A DNA stretch of 37,398 nucleotides from a virus: positions 1-37,398 of IMG/VR virus record IMGVR_UViG_3300034101_001444, one strand, 5' to 3'. The notes beneath the pieces were generated by a model that worked only from the letters and a program-made list of their open reading frames with translations, did not search any database and was not told where the DNA came from. Shown here piece after piece: positions 20,298 to 27,668 of this stretch (position 1 is the stretch's first letter; the number at the start of each line of letters is the position of its first letter). The translations under genes and the position numbers were made by a program.

Positions 20298-20476
20298 ACT
20301 GGAAAACCACTCTCGCAGGTGTCGGAGCAATCATGGTCGCAATCGGAGGCGCACTCAAAGCACTCTTCGATGGAGACCCCTCCACCAACATGGACCTCGC
20401 AGCCACCATCACCGCCGTGACCATTGGATTCGGACTCATCATGGCCAAGGACGCTGATAAGAAGAAGGCTGAATGA
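20294..20476 (+). CDS. Small membrane protein, holin candidate 2
   Basis: 60 residues from ATG 20294 (ATGA). MNWKTTLAGVGAIMVAIGGA is a first hydrophobic helix, LKALFDGDPSTN a loop, and LAATITAVTIGFGLIMAKDA a second helix, ending with the basic/acidic DKKKAE. This is the layout of a two-helix holin. With the preceding gene it may form a holin/antiholin pair; which is which cannot be told. Confidence 0.62.
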   Translation: MNWKTTLAGVGAIMVAIGGALKALFDGDPSTNMDLAATITAVTIGFGLIMAKDADKKKAE

Positions 20477-20652
20477 ACGTCATCGAGCAGATCGTATCAG
20501 CCATTCTCAAGTGGCTGGTATGGCTTGCGAAAACACCCTACACCGCAGAGGATGCAAAACCCGATCCAGAACTCAAAAAGAAGCTACTGGATCGCATTGC
20601 TGATTCTGAGCGCAAGCTGCTCAACAAGAGTGGTGATGGTGCCCCACGGTGA
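20473..20652 (+). CDS. Inner-membrane-anchored helical peptide, spanin candidate
   Basis: 59 residues from ATG 20473 (ATGA). An amphipathic/hydrophobic N-terminal segment (IEQIVSAILKWLVWLAKTPY) is followed by a charged helix (DPELKKKLLDRIADSERKLL). It is short for an Rz-type inner-membrane spanin, but its gene contains the start of an out-of-frame lipoprotein gene, exactly the nested layout of Rz/Rz1 pairs. Function inferred from that context. Confidence 0.6.
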   Translation: MNVIEQIVSAILKWLVWLAKTPYTAEDAKPDPELKKKLLDRIADSERKLLNKSGDGAPR

Positions 20653-20776
20653 GCCTATACGCCTCGCTGAGGACGTTAAGGCTCGCGTCTGGGTCAAAGA
20701 TGCCCAGGGCAACCCAACCAAGTCTCAAAACCGCGTGACAATCCACGAGGGATGGTACGCACTACCGAAGGAATAG
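20552..20776 (+). CDS. Spanin-like outer-membrane lipoprotein, nested
   Basis: 74 residues from ATG 20552; a TTG at 20525 would add nine. It starts inside the preceding gene in another frame. Signal segment RSYWIALLILSAS is followed by Cys 23, a slightly atypical lipobox (LSAS-C), then a short periplasmic part with VPHGEPIRLAEDVKARVWVK and the ending EGWYALP. The GEPxRLAEDVKAxVWV...GWYxLP pattern recurs in phage lysis lipoproteins. It would reach the outer membrane and help fuse it with the inner one, implying a Gram-negative host. Confidence 0.65.
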   Translation: MQNPIQNSKRSYWIALLILSASCSTRVVMVPHGEPIRLAEDVKARVWVKDAQGNPTKSQNRVTIHEGWYALPKE

Positions 20777-20777
20777 T

Positions 20778-22070
20778 ATGGCAACCCCACTTACAGGCAG
20801 TTCAGTAGCATCAACATACACTGGCCTACTCAAGACCTCCGACAACGCCAGTCTTACCGGAAGTCTCAGGAGCATCAGCGATGGCGGCGGAACCGATTCC
20901 GCGCTCCAGCTCTCCACCACCGCAGCCAACATTGTCGGTACCCTGAATGTCACGGGTGCCACCGGACTGGCTTCGAGCCTCGCAGTCTCTGGGTTGGCCA
21001 CCATCGGTTCTACACTCGGCGTGACCGGTGCCACCAACCTTTCATCCACCCTGACCGTTACCGGTGCTACTACTCTCTCGTCCACTCTGGCAGTCACTGG
21101 TGCCACCAATCTCTCGTCCACCCTCGCGGTCACCAGCAACATCTCCACGAGCGCGGGTAATCTGTCCGTGTTTGGAAACATCGTCCAAACCAACGCCGCC
21201 GCATCAAGTTCGTTTGCCGGAAGCCTTACTGCTTCATCGGTAACATTCAACTCAGCCTTCACATGCAATGGAAATGCATCGTTTTTTGGAAACGTATCAT
21301 TCTCCAATCCATTAACAATCAATAGCACCCTCAATGTTACTGGTGCTACTGTCATATCGAACAACCTTACTGTAACCGGTTCGATTGGATCTAGCTCTTC
21401 TATTAGTGGAACTTCTTTGTCCGCAAGTGGTAACCTGACGGTAAACGGCAATACCACTATTGGTAATGCTGACACAGATCTCCTGACGGTGAACGCGAAT
21501 GTTATTACATTCCCGAACATCACCACTCAGAATGTTGATACAGATACCGATAAGGTTATCATTCTTGATTCGACTGGAAGACTTCGGGCTTCCAACTCCA
21601 GTCAGTTTGTTCAGACTTCATTGAACTCACCTCAATGTAAGCAGACTGCAAACAAAGCCAGAGCAAGCATTGAGGCAAATACCACTGGATCTGGTGCTGA
21701 TGTAATATCGGTTTCTATTACTCCACGAAGCGGCAGTTCAAACATTCTTGTTTCTGCCGTTATCAACTATTCGTTTTTAACCGGTGATTCCAAAAACTGC
21801 GTTTTCAGGCTAACTAGAAACGGAACTGAGATTGGAACAAGCACTGGTACTGGAATAGTTGGAATCGCTTCTGCCAGCTACGAAGACGGTGAGATTGAGT
21901 CGATCAACAATGTTAAGATAGAGTTTCTTGATTCGCCCAATACCGCCTCTGCTGTTACATACAAGATTCACATTTATGGATCTAGTGACCTGTATTTGAA
22001 CTTCAACATAAGTGGTTCCGTCCAGCAAAGCACTACTTCGACGATCACCGCTCAGGAATACTTCGCCTAA
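20778..22070 (+). CDS. Tail fibre with 12-residue repeats
   Basis: 430 residues. A conserved-looking start (MATPLTGSSVASTYTGLLKT) leads to five 12-residue repeats of LxVTGATxLSST (residues about 56-115), a looser beta shaft (SAGNLSVFGN, NGNASFFGNVSF, NGNTTIGNADTDLLTVNANV), and a C-terminal beta domain from about residue 280 (ISVSITPRSGSSNILVSAVI, CVFRLTRNGTEIG). The last part looks like a receptor-binding tip. A second fibre besides 18353-19357. Confidence 0.78.
   Translation: MATPLTGSSVASTYTGLLKTSDNASLTGSLRSISDGGGTDSALQLSTTAANIVGTLNVTGATGLASSLAVSGLATIGSTLGVTGATNLSSTLTVTGATTLSSTLAVTGATNLSSTLAVTSNISTSAGNLSVFGNIVQTNAAASSSFAGSLTASSVTFNSAFTCNGNASFFGNVSFSNPLTINSTLNVTGATVISNNLTVTGSIGSSSSISGTSLSASGNLTVNGNTTIGNADTDLLTVNANVITFPNITTQNVDTDTDKVIILDSTGRLRASNSSQFVQTSLNSPQCKQTANKARASIEANTTGSGADVISVSITPRSGSSNILVSAVINYSFLTGDSKNCVFRLTRNGTEIGTSTGTGIVGIASASYEDGEIESINNVKIEFLDSPNTASAVTYKIHIYGSSDLYLNFNISGSVQQSTTSTITAQEYFA
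20943..21122 (+). repeat. Five 36-bp tandem coding repeats
   Basis: Each 36-bp unit encodes L-x-V-T-G-A-T-x-L-S-S-T or a variant. The last three units are most alike at the DNA level, the second (LAVSGLATIGST) the least. They lie in the shaft of the fibre and could expand or contract by slippage or recombination. Confidence 0.8.
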
Positions 22071-22831
22071 TGAAACCCTCTGAAGTAGCTCAAGCGGCTT
22101 GCGACAAGCTGTCGTTCACGGACTCGGCCACGCTCACGTTGGCCAAGAAGTTCTGTATCCGCCGCTACTCCATGATCTGGGATTCGTGCCTATGGAACGA
22201 TACCCTCGGAGTAACCTCTATTTCTGTCGCTGATGGCGATGAGATCAATACGATCAACACCTTCGTCACCACGGCCTACTCCTCGAACACCGGATACAAT
22301 ATGTACATGGACTTCCCGGTGGCCGCGAAGTTCACGATTGATGGCGATACCGATGGCATCGAAATCCCGTCCGCTGAATGGGTGTCATTCTTCCAGCTCG
22401 ATCCCAACACCTGGAACAACGTCGATAGCCGTAAGTCCACTCCCAACAACTTCGTGAACTGGGTCCGCAACATGGACGTTGCCTACGGACTGGCCGGTGT
22501 CCCGAGGATCAAGCTCATCCCAGTTCCCAACGTCAACGGAACCCTCTTCGTTCTCGGAAAGAAGCAGTCGCAGATGCGCCAGTTCGGTGAGGCTCAGACC
22601 ATCACCAACGACAGCAACTTCGAGCTGCACGGTGTTGAGAATGCACTGATGGCCTACACCGAAGGCGATCTCCTCGAATACTCTCGGCAGTACGGTAAGG
22701 CTCAAGCCAAGTTCCAAGAAGGCGCGGCTCAGGTGTCCATTATGAAGGACATGGAACGCGGTCAGCAGCAGCAGATCAGCCGCATTATTCCTGACAGCCT
22801 CTACGACTACACCTTTCAGGACATCACCTAA
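22070..22831 (+). CDS. Tail stem/adaptor protein (podovirus tubular A-like)
   Basis: 253 residues. MKPSEVAQAACDKLSFTDSA, KKFCIRRYSMIWDSCLWNDT at the front; a beta middle; FELHGVENALMAYTEGDLLE and YSRQYGKAQAKFQEGAAQVS near the end. The helical bundle at both ends around a beta-sandwich and the place just before the nozzle-like gene match adaptor proteins that join the portal to short tails. The family is inferred from layout, not from a diagnostic motif. ATG overlaps the fibre stop. Confidence 0.6.
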   Translation: MKPSEVAQAACDKLSFTDSATLTLAKKFCIRRYSMIWDSCLWNDTLGVTSISVADGDEINTINTFVTTAYSSNTGYNMYMDFPVAAKFTIDGDTDGIEIPSAEWVSFFQLDPNTWNNVDSRKSTPNNFVNWVRNMDVAYGLAGVPRIKLIPVPNVNGTLFVLGKKQSQMRQFGEAQTITNDSNFELHGVENALMAYTEGDLLEYSRQYGKAQAKFQEGAAQVSIMKDMERGQQQQISRIIPDSLYDYTFQDIT

Positions 22832-24792
22832 TGCCATTCCAATCCTCAGACGCACTCGATGACCAGATGCTTCTGGATGGAAGCAATGGGTTCAGCACTG
22901 GTGTCGTTTCAGCTACTCGTCCAGATGCCATTCCGGCCACAAGCTTGGAGTCGGCCATCAACATGGACTATGATGACTTTGGAAACCTTGTCACTCGTCT
23001 CGGGTCCGTTTCACTGGTTGGAAACAGCATCACCACCAACTGGGAAGCTGTTATCACAAACTGGGAGGCAACCACCGGCAACTTCGCCTCCAACCTTCCA
23101 ATCAACTGCCAAGTCTACTCTGGCTTCTACTTTGATACGTCCGCCTCAGAGCGTCTGGTAATCGCGCTGAATGATATCAACGCAAACACCAATCTGCTGT
23201 ACTACGGATCTCCTGGTATTTCGTACAACGTCATCAGCGGATCTACGATCAATCCTCTCGCGAGATACGTCTACTTCGCTCAGCTCAACGAGAAGCTGTT
23301 CTACGCGGATGGCTATAGCGCACTGCGTTATGTCAACAGCTCGAACTCGAACGCATCCATCGCTGCCGGTAAAATCAGCCGCATCGATGTCATCAGGCAG
23401 GGTTCAAGTCACAACTCGATTCCCACGATCACCATATCGGCTCCGCCAAGCGGTGTAACCGCTACGGCCACCGCCATTGTGGCCAATGATGGCAACCTAG
23501 TTGCGATTACCATCACGAACCCCGGAAGCGGATACATCACGCCACCAACGGTTACAATTTCCCCGGCAAACCAATCTCACGCGGTCGCATTTGTATCCCT
23601 CGCCGCTCCTGCCAAGCCTCTCTACCTCACAACGCATACCAATCGTCTCTGGTGCGTTTCGGCAGATACCACGGTTCCTCCAGATACCCTTTACTTCTCG
23701 GATATCCTCGATGGCGAAGTCTGGGACCCGCTTGGTTCCATTCGAGTTGGTGGCGATGGCGATCCGATTCGTGGTCTCTACTCGTGGTTCGGATACCGCT
23801 TGCTCGTGTTCAAGGAGCGGTCCATCTGGACTGTGGATGCCGATCCCACGGCAGATCCCGCTGATTGGTCTATCTCACTCGTCAGCGGAAACATCGGCTG
23901 CTCCTCGCACCGATCCATTGCTGCGGTGGGTGCTGACGTTTTCTTCCTGTCTCGTGACGGCATCCGCTCGATGGCCCAGATCCAAGCGGGCACTCAGACC
24001 AGCGTTGGACTCGCGCTCAGCAGCCCGATCAACGATCTCATCAGCCGCATTGATAAGACGCGCCTCGAACTCTGCGACGGTGTGTTCTGGAATAACCGAT
24101 ACCTGCTCGCAGTTCCGTTCGTTCAGGAAGGACCGTTCGGTGTTGGTCTCGAAAACGAGTATGCGATGCTTCTCGAAAACGGTTACCATCTCGAACTCGA
24201 AGACCTGATCCCTCGGAATAACGCGATCATCGTATACCACTCACTGGCCCGCTCTTGGCTTGGATACTGGGACAACTGGCAGGTGAACGACTTCTTTGCC
24301 ACATCGTTCTCAAGCTTTGGCCCTGTGCTGATGTTCGCTGGTGACATGACCGCAGTGTCTTCGGGAAGCAATCAGGTCTGGTCATTCAACGACTACCTGC
24401 CAAACACTCGCACCGTACCAACACCGGTTTCTTCCTATTTGGATGGTGGCTCGCAATACCAGTCCTCGGTGACCACCAAGGCTTACAACCTTGGGGAACC
24501 CATTCCCGACAAGATCGGGTACAGCATCCAGCTTGCGTTCGATAACCCGTACACCACCCAGAATACCGGTGTTACCGTTTCCTACGCCAAGGACATGACT
24601 GGAACATTCTCTACGATTGATTCTGGCCTGAGCATCACCAGTTCTCAGAAGTTCCTGAAAGCCTACAACCTCATCAGCAAGGGCCGATGGAACTCGATCC
24701 AATTTAAGGTTGAAACCAATGCGGGCGGTCGCCTGTCATTTCAATCCGCCATTCTCTCTGGATTCGTCGATTCCGTGCGTCCTCAGCAATGA
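22831..24792 (+). CDS. Tail stem/nozzle beta-propeller protein
   Basis: 653 residues. SLESAINMDYDDFGNLVTRL near the N-terminus is typical of tail nozzle and P22 gp10-like stabiliser proteins, which open with a 'ATNMDFD..VTTRxG' phrase. Blade-like repeats follow (YYGSPGISYNVISGS, LFYADGYSALRYVNSS, RLWCVSADTTVPPDTLYFSD, LLVFKERSIWTVDADPTADP, VFFLSRDGIRSMAQ), ending in a beta-sandwich. It would form the lower part of the short tail tube. Confidence 0.68.
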   Translation: MPFQSSDALDDQMLLDGSNGFSTGVVSATRPDAIPATSLESAINMDYDDFGNLVTRLGSVSLVGNSITTNWEAVITNWEATTGNFASNLPINCQVYSGFYFDTSASERLVIALNDINANTNLLYYGSPGISYNVISGSTINPLARYVYFAQLNEKLFYADGYSALRYVNSSNSNASIAAGKISRIDVIRQGSSHNSIPTITISAPPSGVTATATAIVANDGNLVAITITNPGSGYITPPTVTISPANQSHAVAFVSLAAPAKPLYLTTHTNRLWCVSADTTVPPDTLYFSDILDGEVWDPLGSIRVGGDGDPIRGLYSWFGYRLLVFKERSIWTVDADPTADPADWSISLVSGNIGCSSHRSIAAVGADVFFLSRDGIRSMAQIQAGTQTSVGLALSSPINDLISRIDKTRLELCDGVFWNNRYLLAVPFVQEGPFGVGLENEYAMLLENGYHLELEDLIPRNNAIIVYHSLARSWLGYWDNWQVNDFFATSFSSFGPVLMFAGDMTAVSSGSNQVWSFNDYLPNTRTVPTPVSSYLDGGSQYQSSVTTKAYNLGEPIPDKIGYSIQLAFDNPYTTQNTGVTVSYAKDMTGTFSTIDSGLSITSSQKFLKAYNLISKGRWNSIQFKVETNAGGRLSFQSAILSGFVDSVRPQQ

Positions 24793-25217
24793 ACGCACAT
24801 CCGTCTATCATCGAAGCAGCTAAGCTGCTCAGGCTTCATTGGCCAACTTGTTCCACATGGAACGATGATCAGCTCCTGAACTGGATCGGCATCTTCAACA
24901 AGATGAAGCAGATCGGAATCATCAAGAATGAAAAGGGCGAGTGCATTGGTGTCGGAGCTGTTCGTTTCCTGAACTCAATCGAGGAAGCGGAAGACATCAA
25001 CAACAACTTCCCTGATGGCCACATCGCTTGGATCGAGATGGTAATTGGGGTGGAACCAGAAGCCGTTCAAACTCTTTGGTTGGCCATGATGACTGTCTGT
25101 TCAGATAAGGTCACCAAGGTGGGCGGATTCAGCAGAGGCGTTTCCCGTTTGTACGATTTCAACAGATACTTCAAACTCCTAATGAACCGAAGGATTTCCT
25201 ATGGGCGGATCATATAA
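24789..25217 (+). CDS. Small virion-region protein, possibly GNAT-like
   Basis: 142 residues, ATGA-coupled to the nozzle gene. IIEAAKLLRLHWPTCSTWND, GECIGVGAVRFLNSIEEAED, GHIAWIEMVIGVEPEAVQTL, then RLYDFNRYFKLLMNR. The strand-helix-strand order with GVGAVRF and IEMVIG recalls a minimal acetyltransferase fold, as seen in some podovirus internal core proteins, but the acetyl-CoA loop is not clear. Its stop overlaps the start region of the next gene by 17 bases. Confidence 0.55.
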   Translation: MNAHPSIIEAAKLLRLHWPTCSTWNDDQLLNWIGIFNKMKQIGIIKNEKGECIGVGAVRFLNSIEEAEDINNNFPDGHIAWIEMVIGVEPEAVQTLWLAMMTVCSDKVTKVGGFSRGVSRLYDFNRYFKLLMNRRISYGRII

Positions 25218-26520
25218 AGCACCGGATATGGCGGCGGCAAACCGCGAGGCTGTCATGGCTTCGATTGAAACCTTTCCGCTTCAACGGCAGATCGAGGCAG
25301 CGTCTCGGATTGGAGGAGAGGTTCGGGTTCCAATCTACAAAAACGGCAAAGAAACCGGTGAGTACCGAACGGTTAATTTCAGCGGCATGTCTGACATCGA
25401 TGCCACACGCGAAACAGCTCGCGCATTAGCATCTCTTGCCCCTGAACAGACCAAGGCTCAGCTCGATCTCGCAAAGGAGTACGGAACTCAGTTTGCCGAG
25501 CAACGCCTTAAAGAGCTTAAGGCCGCTGATCCTAAACGCTATGATCTCTATGAGAACTTCATGGAGAGCATTGGGCAACGCCCCATTGCCGAGACCGCTC
25601 CCGCTGCCCCCACCTACGAGCGTGTCGGCATGCCTACCGGACCGCAGGATACTGGCGAAGCAGCGAACATCCGCAGCAACCTCGAACGCCAGATCAGTGC
25701 CGGTCTCGCTCAAGCCGGAACGCTTGATCCCGCAATGATCCGAGCCGCCGAGCAAGCCGTTCGCGCTCGTGGGACTGCTACCGGAAACATCCTTGGCAAC
25801 CTTTCCGCTTTCCGCGAGGCGCGGGCGGTGGGTGAGGCTATTGCGAATGCCGATGTCCAGCGCCGTCAGCAAGCTCTTGGCCTACTCCAGAGCGGCCAGA
25901 CCACGAGCGATGTCGCCAATCGTCAAGCTCAGGAATCGTTCCAGAATATCCTCGCAGCCACCGGTCAGCGGAACACCGCCCAGCAACAGACCTTTGCGGG
26001 CCAGATGGCTTCGCAGCAACAGCGTCAGGGTGCCCAGCAGCAGAACATTGCGAACATCCAGTCCGCTCTGGGTCTCCAGCCCATCGTCTCGCAAGCCGCT
26101 CAACTTGGTGGACTCCAGCAGGGTGCGTCTCCGTTCGCTTCTCCTCAGTACATTCAAGGCATGCAGCAAGCTAGCCCTGGTCAGTTGCTTCAGACCGGTT
26201 CCAGCTTCGCGCTCCAGAACGCCCAGAACGCGTTCCAAGCTTCACAAGCCAACTCTCCGTTGGCCATCGTCAAGGGTGTCACTAGCGCAATCGGCGCACT
26301 CGGAAGTGTTGCTGGTTGCTATGTCGCTCGCGAGTGCATTCCCGATCAGTGGGAAGCGTTCTACTTCTGGAAGGAACTCGTTGGACCCGCTTGGTTCAAG
26401 AGCTTCTACGACAGCAACGCGGAGAAGTTCGCGAAGTGGCTCAAGGATAAACCGAAGGCGAAGAAGTTGGTGGCCAACTGGATGATCGGTCGCATCAATA
26501 ACTTGGTTCCTAAGGCTTGA
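25201..26520 (+). CDS. Internal virion/tail protein with C-terminal CxxARE domain
   Basis: 439 residues. Front with IETFPLQRQIEAASRIGG and LASLAPEQTKAQLDLAKEYG; a Gln/Ala-rich helical middle (RQQALGLLQSGQ, QQQRQGAQQQNIANIQSALG); then a glycine-rich hydrophobic patch (SAIGALGSVAGC) and a distinct C-terminal unit CYVARECIPDQWEAFYFWKE and WLKDKPKAKKLVANWMIGRI. That unit (CxxARE..., W..F..W, WL...P) is a recurring C-terminal module of phage tail or ejection proteins. Probably an internal virion protein. Confidence 0.6.
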   Translation: MGGSYKAPDMAAANREAVMASIETFPLQRQIEAASRIGGEVRVPIYKNGKETGEYRTVNFSGMSDIDATRETARALASLAPEQTKAQLDLAKEYGTQFAEQRLKELKAADPKRYDLYENFMESIGQRPIAETAPAAPTYERVGMPTGPQDTGEAANIRSNLERQISAGLAQAGTLDPAMIRAAEQAVRARGTATGNILGNLSAFREARAVGEAIANADVQRRQQALGLLQSGQTTSDVANRQAQESFQNILAATGQRNTAQQQTFAGQMASQQQRQGAQQQNIANIQSALGLQPIVSQAAQLGGLQQGASPFASPQYIQGMQQASPGQLLQTGSSFALQNAQNAFQASQANSPLAIVKGVTSAIGALGSVAGCYVARECIPDQWEAFYFWKELVGPAWFKSFYDSNAEKFAKWLKDKPKAKKLVANWMIGRINNLVPKA

Positions 26521-26523
26521 GCT

Positions 26524-27222
26524 ATGGCAAACGATACCACCGATTCAACAGCGGCATCGCCGAGCGATACGGTTGACGAGTTTCCCGGTTATCCGGGGTT
26601 CAAGCTTGGTGATCTGGTCCCAGACATGGGGGGAGTTAGGATTGGTGACGTTTTTTACGGTCTTGATGCGTATGGTCGAGAGGCTCCATACAACTGGAGG
26701 AAGGGTGAATTTGAGTTTCAAGCCCCGCCAAGCAATGAGAGCGTCAAGCCGGGTGATGAAACTCTCACTTCCGATACCTATAATCCTTTATCGCCAATTT
26801 CCGGTGGGGTTACAGGAGCCGGAACACCTCCGACCACAATCAAGCTTGAGGATGGTACGTTATTAACTTCCGGTGGAATAGGGCTTGGTTCGTGGCCCGG
26901 CAGACTTCCAATCGTGCTTCCGGGATCTTCGGTGAAATCGACTCCGATCTTGGATCTGAGTCAGCCTCCGGTCGCTCCGGTCGCTCCGGTTACTGCACCT
27001 AAGCCCCCTAAGCCGATCACCCTTCCGGGATCTTCGGTCACATCAACTCCGTCCATTGTCGAACCAACCACTGTTCCGATTCCCGCTCGACGGATGCAGG
27101 AGGCTTTGAACCCGTACAACGGATATATCAACTACGATCCTGATGAGATCCTCGCTGCCGCAATGCGCGTGATGAACGGTCGCATGGCCGGTCGATCCAT
27201 GCTCAATGATTTGAGAAGGTAA
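26524..27222 (+). CDS. Proline-rich virion-region protein
   Basis: 232 residues. FPGYPGFKLGDLVPDMGGVR and DAYGREAPYNWRKGEFEF at the front; then low-complexity Pro/Thr/Ser with two LPGSSV(K/T)STP units encoded by an exact 17-bp repeat (26917-26933, 27022-27038) and PPVAPVAPVTAPKPPKP. The C-terminus is a short helix (DEILAAAMRVMNGRMAGRSM). No enzyme motif. Placement among internal virion genes suggests a structural linker. Confidence 0.6.
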   Translation: MANDTTDSTAASPSDTVDEFPGYPGFKLGDLVPDMGGVRIGDVFYGLDAYGREAPYNWRKGEFEFQAPPSNESVKPGDETLTSDTYNPLSPISGGVTGAGTPPTTIKLEDGTLLTSGGIGLGSWPGRLPIVLPGSSVKSTPILDLSQPPVAPVAPVTAPKPPKPITLPGSSVTSTPSIVEPTTVPIPARRMQEALNPYNGYINYDPDEILAAAMRVMNGRMAGRSMLNDLRR

Positions 27223-27227
27223 TCATC

Positions 27228-27665
27228 ATGGCTTTCGAGAACTTCCTCCAGAACGCTGCGAACTTTGCCACCGCTGGCCTATACAATAGCCTCAGCGGGC
27301 GCGACAAGGAGCTTGAACAGCAGAAGCTCGCTGAGGCCGAGGCATTCCGCGCTAACCCGGAGCTGGTTCGCGAAGCTGCGAAGTATGATCCGAGCATCAT
27401 GGAACGCCTCGGAAACCTGCTGACCGGAGGTATCTACGGTCAGGCCAGCGGCATGAACGACAAGCTGGAGCAGCGAGATATGGCGAAGCAGCAGATTATT
27501 CAGGATGAACTCCAACGCCGTCTGGAAGAGCGAATGAAAGCCTACGGAAATCCTCCGGTTCCAGAACCCGTTGGCAGCGAACTCAATCCTGATCGCAGCG
27601 CAATGCCCATGCCCGTCGAACCCGGAACACTTCGCAAGAAAAACACTTTCGCTGGAGGCTACTAA
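27228..27665 (+). CDS. Small internal virion-type protein
   Basis: 145 residues. FLQNAANFATAGLYNSLSGR, a helix (ELEQQKLAEAEAFRANPELV), then ERLGNLLTGGIYGQASGMND, a charged helix and a Pro-rich end. The LLTGGIYGQASG phrase with the following helix is echoed in the next gene (VLTGGLAGQITG), so the two share a domain. Likely an ejection-complex component. Confidence 0.6.
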   Translation: MAFENFLQNAANFATAGLYNSLSGRDKELEQQKLAEAEAFRANPELVREAAKYDPSIMERLGNLLTGGIYGQASGMNDKLEQRDMAKQQIIQDELQRRLEERMKAYGNPPVPEPVGSELNPDRSAMPMPVEPGTLRKKNTFAGGY

Positions 27666-27668
27666 CCT

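Noticed and set aside
20943-21122. Regular 36-bp units resembling a CRISPR array
   Set aside because: The units are contiguous, without spacers, and lie in frame in a fibre gene; no cas genes are present.
20762-21526. 254-codon open frame antisense to the repeat fibre
   Set aside because: It is the mirror of the tandem repeats (Val/Thr/Pro phrases repeated) and has no supporting start signal.
18353-22070. Possible diversity-generating retroelement acting on the fibre genes
   Set aside because: No reverse transcriptase gene and no template/variable repeat pair with adenine-biased changes was found in the window.
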